From: Pyrinomonadaceae bacterium
Lineage (GTDB): Bacteria > Acidobacteriota > Blastocatellia > Pyrinomonadales > Pyrinomonadaceae
Assembly: GCA_025937955.1 (NCBI GenBank)
Contig: JAICQI010000126.1
Location: 1-10,801, forward strand
Length of the DNA: 10,801 nt
Reading direction: 5' to 3'
Shown here: positions 1 through 7,128 of the stretch, piece by piece
Layout of the letters: each line of letters opens with the position of its first letter
Numbering within the stretch: the stretch's first letter is position 1
Translations under genes and position numbers: made by a program
Notes under the pieces: model-generated
Told to the model about the DNA's origin: nothing
The model's database searches: none
What the model saw: the letters and a program-made list of their open reading frames with translations, nothing else

Positions 1-3000
1 GTAAGTCACTCCAAACAGATCTGAAAGCAGCGTGTTGTCGTTGATGTGTATTGCTTCAAAAGGCAGTGAGTACAAGCTACCATCGGGGACTATATATAAG
101 GCTTTAGCGCCCGCAAGTTCTTTGTGTAGCGGCTGCACCAATCGATCAAACAAGAGCCTGGATTGACCTACATTCGTTTCCTCATCAGTCTTCAGGTCCG
201 AAAGATAATCTTCGACAAGCTTGTCGATCTCTGCGCCCGCTCCGAGACTGATGATGCGAACACTGGCACCTGTCAACACGAATGCCAGATACTGCGATTT
301 GTTCCGCGTCCCTAAAGGGTCTTTCAGCCAGCCGATGGGTGAAACTTCATCAAACTTCTCATAAATCACCATCACCTGTTCCGGTGATAACTGAGCTGCA
401 AGATTCTCAATCGTCACACGATGAATGTCTTGAGAGGTAACCAACTGAGGAATAGCTAACGATAGCTCATATTCCAGCCGGTCTATTCTTCCTTGAAGCC
501 GGGCCAGATTTGCCTGTTCTTTGTCAGCGAGGGGATGGCGGGGATCCGTGAGCGCGGTTTGCGCGTGCAGTGATCTCAGCTCCTTGAGTTCGGCAAGCTT
601 TTTTTGCAGGGTCGTATCGGAACTCTTCCGAAGCGCGTCTTCTTGTCTCGAGAACATCTCCGTCGCCAGGCGTTTTGATCGCACGATGGCAAGGAACAGG
701 GTTTCGATCCACTCAGGCGCCTTGAGCTTGTCGCTCTTCCACACCATCGTCAGGATCTCACTCAGTACCTGAGAGACGGAACTTGCCATCCGCATCCGCT
801 CCGCATTATTCGTGGCTTGAGCCACTTGCAGGTAGAGCAACGTGCCATCCGAGAGCACAGCGCTCATGTCTTGCAGCGCGAGATCGACGTTGCCGAGTGC
901 ATAGTTGGCCCGGGCCTCAATTTTGCGGCAAGTCAGTTGAGCTTCACGGGATTGTGGATATAGCCTTTCTAAGGCAAGTCTGGATCGGTGCGCCTCTTTC
1001 AGCGCCTGGTCCCACTTGTTGTTGACGAGATGGAGGAGACTGAGTTCCTCATCCAGTAGCAGGACGTGGACATCATCCTCACCATACACCTTCGCGAAGA
1101 TGCCCCGAGCCTCGCTCAACTGATATTCCGCAGTCTCTCGTGCACCTATTCTTAAGTTGATTCGGCCGCCCGTCGCGAGGGCGTCGGCATACAGCCAATG
1201 GTCTTCGCCTACTGCCTTTTGCACATCGTCCATTGCTTCCACAATCGCCCTGCTCGCACCGCCGAAATCATTGGCGGAGAGCAACGCCTTCGCTAATGAA
1301 ACCCGTGCCCTCGCCTTCGAAAGCCCGTGACTACCGCCGAGCTTCTCATATTCCTGGGCTGCCATCTTGAAGGCTTCCGCCGCCCGGTTAAGTTCTCTCT
1401 GGCTGAGAATCGAGAGCGTGCCAAAGCTTTCGAGTAATTCCGCGCGCACCTGTGGCGCCGCCTGACTGGCTTTACTCAACAGTTGCAGTGCTTCCTGACA
1501 GAGGCTGTAGGCGCGCGCATAATCGCCGGTCGCGATTGCCTGAGAACATTGCATCGACATAAACAAGGCTTGCTGCTGCTCGGCAATTTCACCGGCCTCG
1601 GCGATCCGTGCCTGCGCCCGTTCAAGACACTCTGACGGATCGGCGTTGCACGCCTTTAACAGAGATGCGATCCCGTATAGCAAAGTCAAAGCCTCGCTTT
1701 TCGGAAGGGCATCAGTCGCGCGTATTGCTGTTTTCAGAGATACGATCGCCTGGTCCTGTTTGCCAGTTGCAATATTGATTCGAGCATTTAACGTGTGAGC
1801 TACGACGTGCGTTCTCGGCTCGGCCGCGTCGCCGATTTCCACGATCTCAGCCAACAGCAGCGGCAGTACTTTCTCGCGCTCGTCCCCATGTTCGACAAGA
1901 CAACTCGCCATCAAAAGGAGAGCACGGGCACGTAAGTACGCGATGTCTTCATCAAGCTGCCTGATGCTTTCCAACGCTTGTCCTGCCAGTCTGAAGGCGA
2001 CCTCCATGTTGTTTGATCTGAGCGCGATCTTGCCCAGTTCAATAATGGAAGCGATCTTTACATCGACGAGTCCGTTCTTTGCCGCTCCATCGACCGCCAG
2101 CTGCATAAAACTGACCGCCGCTTCCGTTCTGCCTTCGATTTGATGAGCTATGCCGGCTTCCAGCAGGTCTCTCGGGTTTCGTGTTGCCTCGATGATGGCT
2201 TCCCATGTCCCCATAGCGTCACGCAGCGTTCTATAAGCAGAGTCGAAGTCACCGTCTGAGAGTGTTTTGGCGATGACCCATTTCAACTGATAGATCAATT
2301 GTGGGAACTTCTCGCCGAGACCATCGACAGCACACTGGAGGGCCCGATTGTAAACATCTTTAAGACCACTTCTATCAAAATCCTGATAGACAAATGCCAG
2401 GTCCAGCAGTCCGAAGCCGACGATCGGATGATTGCCGTACGTCTTTATTCTCAATTCTGTCGCCAGCTCATGGCATCTGATTGCATCCGGGAAACGTTTC
2501 AACTTCCAGTAGGTGTTGCCCAGACTGTTTGCTGCGTCGCCTGCCTCGATCGAATCCGGCACTGCCTGTAGAACTGCTACACATTGCTCGTAAAAGGACA
2601 ACGACTCCTCGTACCGGCCGCGCTTAAAGAGAATATGAGCCAGGTTGTTGAGATCCATCGCGTAAGGTATCGGATTTTTTTCGGCGGTCTCCTTCGATAA
2701 CTTTAGTAACTCGGTTTGTGCCACGATCGCTTTGTCGAACTCGCCTGTTTGCGTCAGCCTACCAACTATCTCACGACGTTCGTTCAACAGCTCCTCACGT
2801 TCGAGCTGTAGGACTAACTCTCCGAGCACCGTTTGTTCAGACTCAGTTGGTGGTCTAAGTGGGACGGCCCAAAGATATTTTTCGACTAAAGATGAGATTC
2901 GTTCGAGACTATTCGGCGCGGTCTCGATAATGCGATTGATGAGAGGTTCACGACGATCAGTTGTTAACTTACAGACAACGGCGAAATCGATCGTGTGCTC

Positions 3001-4146
3001 CGGAATAAAATCACCAACAAGCCGGCGCATTTCTTCTTCGCTTTGTTGGCCCACTAAAAACTTGATCAGGTTCTGGTACGGCGGGGACCCCGCACTGACT
3101 GTTAACGCATAGCGGCCGACAGACTGAAAGAGATTCTCCAGCCCGAGTCGTTCCAGCGAACACAGGAGCATCTGGATCACATCGTAGCGAGCCAGCTTCG
3201 GCATCGAGCTCAGGGCGACTTCGGCACAACGTACATAGTCACGAGCGTAGAACCGGCGCACAACGTCAACGAAGTTTCGGGCTGTGACAAAATCCAATCC
3301 TTTCGTTAGCGCAGCGAAAGGGCTCCGACGTTCGAGAACCTGAGTGGGAAGAATAGTCTCAAGCGGTAATTGCATCTCAGCCAAATGTAGTTGGTCTGTT
3401 AATTCCGAAATGTCGGCATTGGGATCAGTCAGTTTGTAACATCGCACCGCCACCCGATATGCGGCTGCCGCTTCCCGAAACTCGCCCAACTGGTGAAAGG
3501 AAATGCCGAGCCGTATACCTGTTTCAGCAATCAGGTAATGCGAATCGCTGAGAACTGAGCGGAGGATTTCGAGCGCTTCCGTGAGGGGCGATATCGCTTT
3601 GCTATAGTCACGGAGCGCGAAGTAACAGCTGCCCAGGTTGAAGAGGCTCTCCCCTGTTTTGTAAGAAGTAGCGAACTTGCGACGTATTTCCGCTACAGTC
3701 TGGTAATGTGCCAGCGCATCTTCCGGATGTCCTGCGTCCATTGCCGTGTTGCCAATACTGTTGAGCGCTTCGAGGAACATCGCGAGATCGTTCTTCATTA
3801 GCAGTGGAAGTAACTTATTGAGTAAAAGCTCTCCTTTCTCACGCTCACCCTCCCTGATCATGCAACATGCGAGTTCGGCCCAGACCCTCAGCGCTTCGGT
3901 TTCAGGCAAGACTCGAACGAGCCATTCCAGCAGGGCGCGCCCCACTACCACGTTCCCACCTTCAACATACGCCACAGCCAGAAGGTGAACAGCTTGACGG
4001 AACTCGACGCCGTCCGTCCCGAACTCCTCGCGAGCGACTTCAACGGCAGCCTCCGCAGCGGTCAAGGCAGTAGCAAAATCCCGCGCTCCGATAGCTTCGG
4101 TGCATTTGTCTAGTAGTTGCTTGTAGAGAAGTTGATTGTCAGACAT
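1..4146 (-). CDS. Giant TPR-CHAT protein (caspase-like peptidase domain), C-terminus cut by window edge
   Basis: The minus strand is open from an ATG at 4146-4144 to the window edge, 1382 codons without a stop. The N-terminus reads MSDNQLLYKQLLDK. TPR-like helical pairs are clear at about residues 126-160 (LNSIGNTAMDAGHPEDALAHY), 166-199 (LFNLGSCYFALRDYSKAI), 206-240 (GISFHQLGEFREAAAAY), 496-530 (LNNLAHILFKRGRYEESLSF), the unit after it, and about 975-1080. Residues 273-425 are helical but poor TPR matches. A charged, coiled-coil-like stretch covers about 1157-1235. From about 1245 a CHAT domain begins: PEQVMVIYEKF (Y1262), then PLHKELAGAKALYIVPDG from P1339 and LYSLPFEAI at 1358-1366, the conserved strand before the catalytic part. 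CHAT proteins are caspase-clan His/Cys peptidases, often sensing partners through their TPRs. The His and Cys lie beyond the edge, so activity cannot be judged. No signal peptide or membrane segment is seen, so it is probably cytoplasmic. No clear Shine-Dalgarno precedes the ATG. The gene diverges from the PhoD-like gene. Substrate unknown. Confidence 0.9.
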   Translation of the reverse strand, partial: MSDNQLLYKQLLDKCTEAIGARDFATALTAAEAAVEVAREEFGTDGVEFRQAVHLLAVAYVEGGNVVVGRALLEWLVRVLPETEALRVWAELACCMIREGEREKGELLLNKLLPLLMKNDLAMFLEALNSIGNTAMDAGHPEDALAHYQTVAEIRRKFATSYKTGESLFNLGSCYFALRDYSKAISPLTEALEILRSVLSDSHYLIAETGIRLGISFHQLGEFREAAAAYRVAVRCYKLTDPNADISELTDQLHLAEMQLPLETILPTQVLERRSPFAALTKGLDFVTARNFVDVVRRFYARDYVRCAEVALSSMPKLARYDVIQMLLCSLERLGLENLFQSVGRYALTVSAGSPPYQNLIKFLVGQQSEEEMRRLVGDFIPEHTIDFAVVCKLTTDRREPLINRIIETAPNSLERISSLVEKYLWAVPLRPPTESEQTVLGELVLQLEREELLNERREIVGRLTQTGEFDKAIVAQTELLKLSKETAEKNPIPYAMDLNNLAHILFKRGRYEESLSFYEQCVAVLQAVPDSIEAGDAANSLGNTYWKLKRFPDAIRCHELATELRIKTYGNHPIVGFGLLDLAFVYQDFDRSGLKDVYNRALQCAVDGLGEKFPQLIYQLKWVIAKTLSDGDFDSAYRTLRDAMGTWEAIIEATRNPRDLLEAGIAHQIEGRTEAAVSFMQLAVDGAAKNGLVDVKIASIIELGKIALRSNNMEVAFRLAGQALESIRQLDEDIAYLRARALLLMASCLVEHGDEREKVLPLLLAEIVEIGDAAEPRTHVVAHTLNARINIATGKQDQAIVSLKTAIRATDALPKSEALTLLYGIASLLKACNADPSECLERAQARIAEAGEIAEQQQALFMSMQCSQAIATGDYARAYSLCQEALQLLSKASQAAPQVRAELLESFGTLSILSQRELNRAAEAFKMAAQEYEKLGGSHGLSKARARVSLAKALLSANDFGGASRAIVEAMDDVQKAVGEDHWLYADALATGGRINLRIGARETAEYQLSEARGIFAKVYGEDDVHVLLLDEELSLLHLVNNKWDQALKEAHRSRLALERLYPQSREAQLTCRKIEARANYALGNVDLALQDMSAVLSDGTLLYLQVAQATNNAERMRMASSVSQVLSEILTMVWKSDKLKAPEWIETLFLAIVRSKRLATEMFSRQEDALRKSSDTTLQKKLAELKELRSLHAQTALTDPRHPLADKEQANLARLQGRIDRLEYELSLAIPQLVTSQDIHRVTIENLAAQLSPEQVMVIYEKFDEVSPIGWLKDPLGTRNKSQYLAFVLTGASVRIISLGAGAEIDKLVEDYLSDLKTDEETNVGQSRLLFDRLVQPLHKELAGAKALYIVPDGSLYSLPFEAIHINDNTLLSDLFGVTY

Positions 4147-4202
4147 ACGACTAGCTTTATGTAATTGCAGAAATTGCGTAGTGCCTCAGGTTGAATTGTA
4201 AA

Positions 4203-4260
4203 CCGACACGCCGAAGACGTCGGCTAATTTCAGCCCCGGATAACGCCGAAAGGCGTATTA
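4203..4260. repeat. Pair of small GC hairpins, possible dispersed palindromic (REP-like) element
   Basis: Two short inverted repeats sit 16 bases apart. The first is GCCGA-AGACG-TCGGC at 4210-4224, overlapping an alternative pairing CCGAC (4203-4207) with GTCGG (4219-4223). The second is ACGCC-GAAA-GGCGT at 4243-4256, a 5-bp stem closed by a GNRA-type tetraloop, which can extend with one bulge to TAA/TTA at 4241-4260. There is no following T-run, and the position upstream of both divergent genes argues against a terminator. The layout resembles the dispersed intergenic palindromes common in some bacterial genomes; a second copy is needed to prove that and none is in this window. It could instead be a structured leader of the TPR-CHAT mRNA. 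Confidence 0.45.
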
Positions 4261-4277
4261 GTTCAAAATTCAAACTG

Positions 4278-4296
4278 ACCACTACCGCTTAGTGGT
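4278..4296. repeat. Perfect 7-bp inverted repeat, possible operator
   Basis: ACCACTA (4278-4284) and TAGTGGT (4290-4296) are perfect inverted copies around a 5-base spacer, CCGCT. It lies 131 bases upstream of the TPR-CHAT ATG and 170 bases upstream of the PhoD-like GTG. A symmetric site in a divergent promoter region could bind a dimeric regulator, or form a hairpin in a transcript. No regulator gene is in the window to match it. Function is inferred from symmetry and position only. Confidence 0.35.
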
Positions 4297-4453
4297 GCGC
4301 CAATTTAGCAACATTGGGCAACAGATTTTTCTTCCCTAACCAAACGCGAAGTGGTATACCTTCACGCCATCAGTTCTCAAGGTTAATTTAGTTGTCACTG
4401 TAAGGTCCCCCCCGAACTCACCAACCCGATGAACGTCCGTAACGCCGAACGCT

Positions 4454-4458
4454 AGGAG
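4454..4458 (+). promoter_or_regulatory. Ribosome binding site AGGAG deciding the GTG start of the PhoD-like gene
   Basis: AGGAG at 4454-4458, within TAGGAGAC, lies 8 bases before the GTG at 4467. This is ideal Shine-Dalgarno spacing and supports the GTG start. The protein from there opens directly with the N-terminal beta domain typical of PhoD-like proteins (LAGPILRRVEPTLVTVWVAL), so no upstream start is needed. Confidence 0.7.
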
Positions 4459-4466
4459 ACTGCGTT

Positions 4467-7121
4467 GTGTCTTTGCCCCTGATTTTAGCGGGCCCAATAC
4501 TGCGGCGTGTCGAACCAACCCTGGTAACGGTTTGGGTAGCACTGCGCGAAGCCTGCACTGTCCGAATCAATATCTATAACGGACTCATTCAAGATCAAAG
4601 CAGTTCGACTGTGTTCATGCCCCCGGCCAATATCGAAGTTACCGGTGCACTTGCGAATACGACTTCTTCCATACGCGTCGGCGCTCAACTGCATATCGCG
4701 ACTGCCACGTTCAAGCTTCCGCCGATAACACCACTCGCACCACATCTACTCTATTCGTACAACATCACGCTTCAAGGTGCTTCAGGCACGAACGATCTGA
4801 AATCCCTTGGGCTTTTGAAAACCGGCGAAATTGAAGGCAAACCCAACCTCGCCCTCGGTTACGCCACCGGCTTTCTGCCCTCTTTTGCCCTACCGCCGTT
4901 GGAAATAACCGATCTGCGTTTGCTTCACGGCTCCTGTCGCCTGCTCACTCGCAACGTTACTGACGGCATGGCCTGGGTCGATGACTTCGTGGAAGAAGCA
5001 CGAACGAATGCGAAAGCACGTCCGCACCAACTGTTGCTAAGCGGCGATCAAATTTACGCTGACGACGTTGACGCCTCTTTTCTTCACATGATCATGGTCG
5101 CCGGCGAAGAAGTCATCGGTTCACATCCCGGCGCCAACACCGATCGGATCGCACTCGAGCAGTTGCCGGCGCTCGGCAAGCTCTTTCCGGCTGACGAGAT
5201 CCATTTCCCTCCCGGTTATCGTTTTTCACTAACCTTGAATGAAGCCCGCCTGACCAGCGTTGATGGAACCAGTCACTTGCTCGGGTTCAATGAGTTTTGC
5301 GCGATGTATTTGATGGTCTGGTGCAACGCGTGTTGGCCCGACAAACTCCCCACAGAACAAGACCTGATGCATCAACTCTTGAGTTTCGGCTGGCTTGGTT
5401 CCATACCCGGCGACCTCCGATCGAGACTCCTTGACGAACCCGAAAGAGAGACACCCGAAAGAGAAAAACCCGAAAAACCGCCACCCGAAAAACAGAAACT
5501 GATCGACTATTTCAGAACCGGAGACCTGCCTGCGCCGTTGATGCAGAGCGTTCTAGGCAGCGGCGTCACTCTGCCCAAGCTGTTTGATGCGGACGAGAAG
5601 AAAAAGAAATTAAAGGAACGCGCGGAGGGCGTTTCCAAGTCGCTGGTAACGTTGAAACAACTCTGGGAGGCGCTGCCGAAAGTAAGACGCGGTCTCGCGA
5701 ATGTGCCCACCTACATGATGTTTGACGATCATGAGGTGACGGACGATTGGTACTTGAATCCGATGTGGCGCGATCGCGTTCTGACGAATCCACTCGGCAG
5801 GACCGTCATTCGTAACGCCCTCGTCGCGTACGCGCTGTTTCAGGGATGGGGCAACGATCCAATCAAGTTCGAAAGCGGCAATCACAAAAAGCTGCTCGAC
5901 GAAACATCCAATCTATTTCCACCGAATACAGTTGGACCAGACGAAGCCGTCGGCAACAGTATCGATACGTTGCTGGGATTTGATCTGCCGGACATTAACG
6001 ATGTACCTCCGGTCACATGGCACTACAGTGTCAAAGGTTCGCGGCATTTACTCGTGGCTTTGGACAATCGCACCCGACGCAGTTTTGTATCGCGCATCGG
6101 CCCGCCAGGCAATCTCTCGGAAGGCGCTTTGAAGGACCAAATTCCCGCCGGTCCACTCGAGGCAGGATTGGAAGTGCTCGTTCTGATCGCACCCCTGCCG
6201 CCGATCGGACCACCAGTGTTCGACGAGTTGGTGGCTCCACTTGTTTACCGCATTTTTGATGCGAGCTCTCGCAACGATTTGGACAAATTCGAAGGCCCCA
6301 GGGCGATGGCCGGAACCAATCCCGATGCTATCGAAGCTTGGGCTTTCGATCCGATTACGTTTGAGGCACTACTGAAACGTCTCGAACCCTACCGCCGCGT
6401 AGTAATCCTGTCGGGCGACGTTCACAATGGTTCAAGCCAGTCGCTCAGCTACTGGAAAAAGGGTGATTCCGAACCAGCCGTCTTTGCTCAGTTCACTTCG
6501 AGCGGCGTCAAGAACGTAATGCCCTGGTACCTGCGTTTTATCGATCGCACATTTGCCACGGCTCAACGAATTGTTCGTGCCAACATTGGCACGGAGCGTT
6601 TGGGTTGGAACGTTGCCAATCCGACGCCACTAACTTTTCCTCCCGACGCTGAAATTGCAGCAGCGCTCCTCTCGCGTTTGCGTCATGAACCCATTCACAT
6701 TCCCGGTGAGGGCTGGCCAGAAAATACGACGATCAATCGGCCACCGGATTTTCAATGGCGCGCCACGGCCCTGCGCGATCAACGGCTCGATGGGGCACGG
6801 CCCGAGCCCGCGAAAGTCGAGCCGCTGAATCCATCAGACACCGACATCACTCCGAATCTTGATGGTTATCGTCAGGTTGTAGTCCGTCACGCACAACAAC
6901 TCACGCGGCTGCTCAACTCGCGGCAGATTCTTATGGCAAACAACATCGGCCGTGTCCGATTCGAAACTGAAAACAACACACTCGTTGCCGTGCAGGAACT
7001 CTACACGACGTTTCCTTTTTCCGGCGCTGAGACACTCGAAAAACCTTCGCTCTTCACGCTGCATCGCGTGCCGTTGAGCAGCCCGACAGAAGAAAAACCC
7101 GACGCCAAATTCGCCGGTTGA
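4467..7121 (+). CDS. PhoD-like (alkaline phosphatase D family) metallophosphatase with large insertion
   Basis: An 884-residue metallophosphoesterase that should hydrolyse phosphate mono- or diesters; the substrate is unknown. Residues 1-140 form the beta-sandwich N-domain of PhoD-like proteins (GPILRRVEPTLVTVWVALR; HLLYSYNITL). Family motifs follow in order: HGSC at 154-157, SGDQIYADDVD at 192-202, MMFDDHEVTDDW at 417-428 and LSGDVHNG at 648-655. C157, D194 and Y197 match the Cys, Asp and Tyr metal ligands of characterised Fe/Ca PhoD; D420, D421, H422, D651 and H653 complete the set, so the site looks intact. Some 215 residues separate GDxxY from DDHE, far more than in classical PhoD. That stretch includes a Pro/Glu/Lys repeat at 325-344 and a lysine-rich, coiled-coil-like segment at about 372-405. 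Classical PhoD is Tat-exported, but this N-terminus has no twin-arginine signal or hydrophobic leader, so a cytoplasmic location is inferred. GTG start with a good Shine-Dalgarno. It lies 7 bases before the next gene, probably in one operon. Confidence 0.9.
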   Translation: MSLPLILAGPILRRVEPTLVTVWVALREACTVRINIYNGLIQDQSSSTVFMPPANIEVTGALANTTSSIRVGAQLHIATATFKLPPITPLAPHLLYSYNITLQGASGTNDLKSLGLLKTGEIEGKPNLALGYATGFLPSFALPPLEITDLRLLHGSCRLLTRNVTDGMAWVDDFVEEARTNAKARPHQLLLSGDQIYADDVDASFLHMIMVAGEEVIGSHPGANTDRIALEQLPALGKLFPADEIHFPPGYRFSLTLNEARLTSVDGTSHLLGFNEFCAMYLMVWCNACWPDKLPTEQDLMHQLLSFGWLGSIPGDLRSRLLDEPERETPEREKPEKPPPEKQKLIDYFRTGDLPAPLMQSVLGSGVTLPKLFDADEKKKKLKERAEGVSKSLVTLKQLWEALPKVRRGLANVPTYMMFDDHEVTDDWYLNPMWRDRVLTNPLGRTVIRNALVAYALFQGWGNDPIKFESGNHKKLLDETSNLFPPNTVGPDEAVGNSIDTLLGFDLPDINDVPPVTWHYSVKGSRHLLVALDNRTRRSFVSRIGPPGNLSEGALKDQIPAGPLEAGLEVLVLIAPLPPIGPPVFDELVAPLVYRIFDASSRNDLDKFEGPRAMAGTNPDAIEAWAFDPITFEALLKRLEPYRRVVILSGDVHNGSSQSLSYWKKGDSEPAVFAQFTSSGVKNVMPWYLRFIDRTFATAQRIVRANIGTERLGWNVANPTPLTFPPDAEIAAALLSRLRHEPIHIPGEGWPENTTINRPPDFQWRATALRDQRLDGARPEPAKVEPLNPSDTDITPNLDGYRQVVVRHAQQLTRLLNSRQILMANNIGRVRFETENNTLVAVQELYTTFPFSGAETLEKPSLFTLHRVPLSSPTEEKPDAKFAG
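5438..5497 (+). repeat. 15-bp in-frame tandem repeat (4 units) coding a Pro/Glu/Lys linker
   Basis: ACCCGAAA recurs at 5438, 5453, 5468 and 5483, an exact 15-base period. The four units are ACCCGAAAGAGAGAC, ACCCGAAAGAGAAAA, ACCCGAAAAACCGCC and ACCCGAAAAACAGAA. They encode PERET, PEREK, PEKPP and PEKQK (residues 325-344 of the PhoD-like protein). The first two are nearly identical and the last two have drifted. It is a small minisatellite inside the coding region, likely a flexible charged linker. Because the unit is a multiple of three, copy number can change without frameshift. Confidence 0.85.
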
Positions 7122-7128
7122 TCAAAAC

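Larger units (their letters stand above)
4147..4466. other. Divergent intergenic region with three small hairpins
   Basis: This 320-base gap separates the starts of the minus-strand TPR-CHAT gene and the plus-strand PhoD-like gene, so it should hold both promoters. I see no convincing sigma70 pair in either direction. On the minus strand TACAAT (plus positions 4195-4200) could be a -10 box, but nothing like TTGACA lies at the right distance. On the plus strand TTGTCA at 4392-4397 resembles a -35 box but lacks a -10. The 8-base palindrome GGTATACC is at 4353-4360. The left half carries the three hairpins listed separately. A run of seven C lies at 4407-4413. No credible gene was found here. 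Confidence 0.7.

Noticed and set aside
521..3988. Several plus-strand frames of 60-126 codons across the left 4 kb
   Set aside because: They are antisense to the continuous TPR-CHAT frame. They are Ser/Arg/Cys-rich and lack domains.
4314..4360. Promoter formed by TTGGGC (4314) and TATACC (4355)
   Set aside because: The boxes are 35 bases apart, about twice the allowed spacing, and the -10 match is poor.
4336..4542. 68-codon minus-strand frame overlapping the start of the PhoD-like gene and the intergenic region
   Set aside because: Its end (TTKLTLRTDGVKVYHFAFG) looks somewhat protein-like. However, its start lies inside the PhoD-like gene, antisense to the conserved N-terminus, and I recognise no family, so I treat it as chance.
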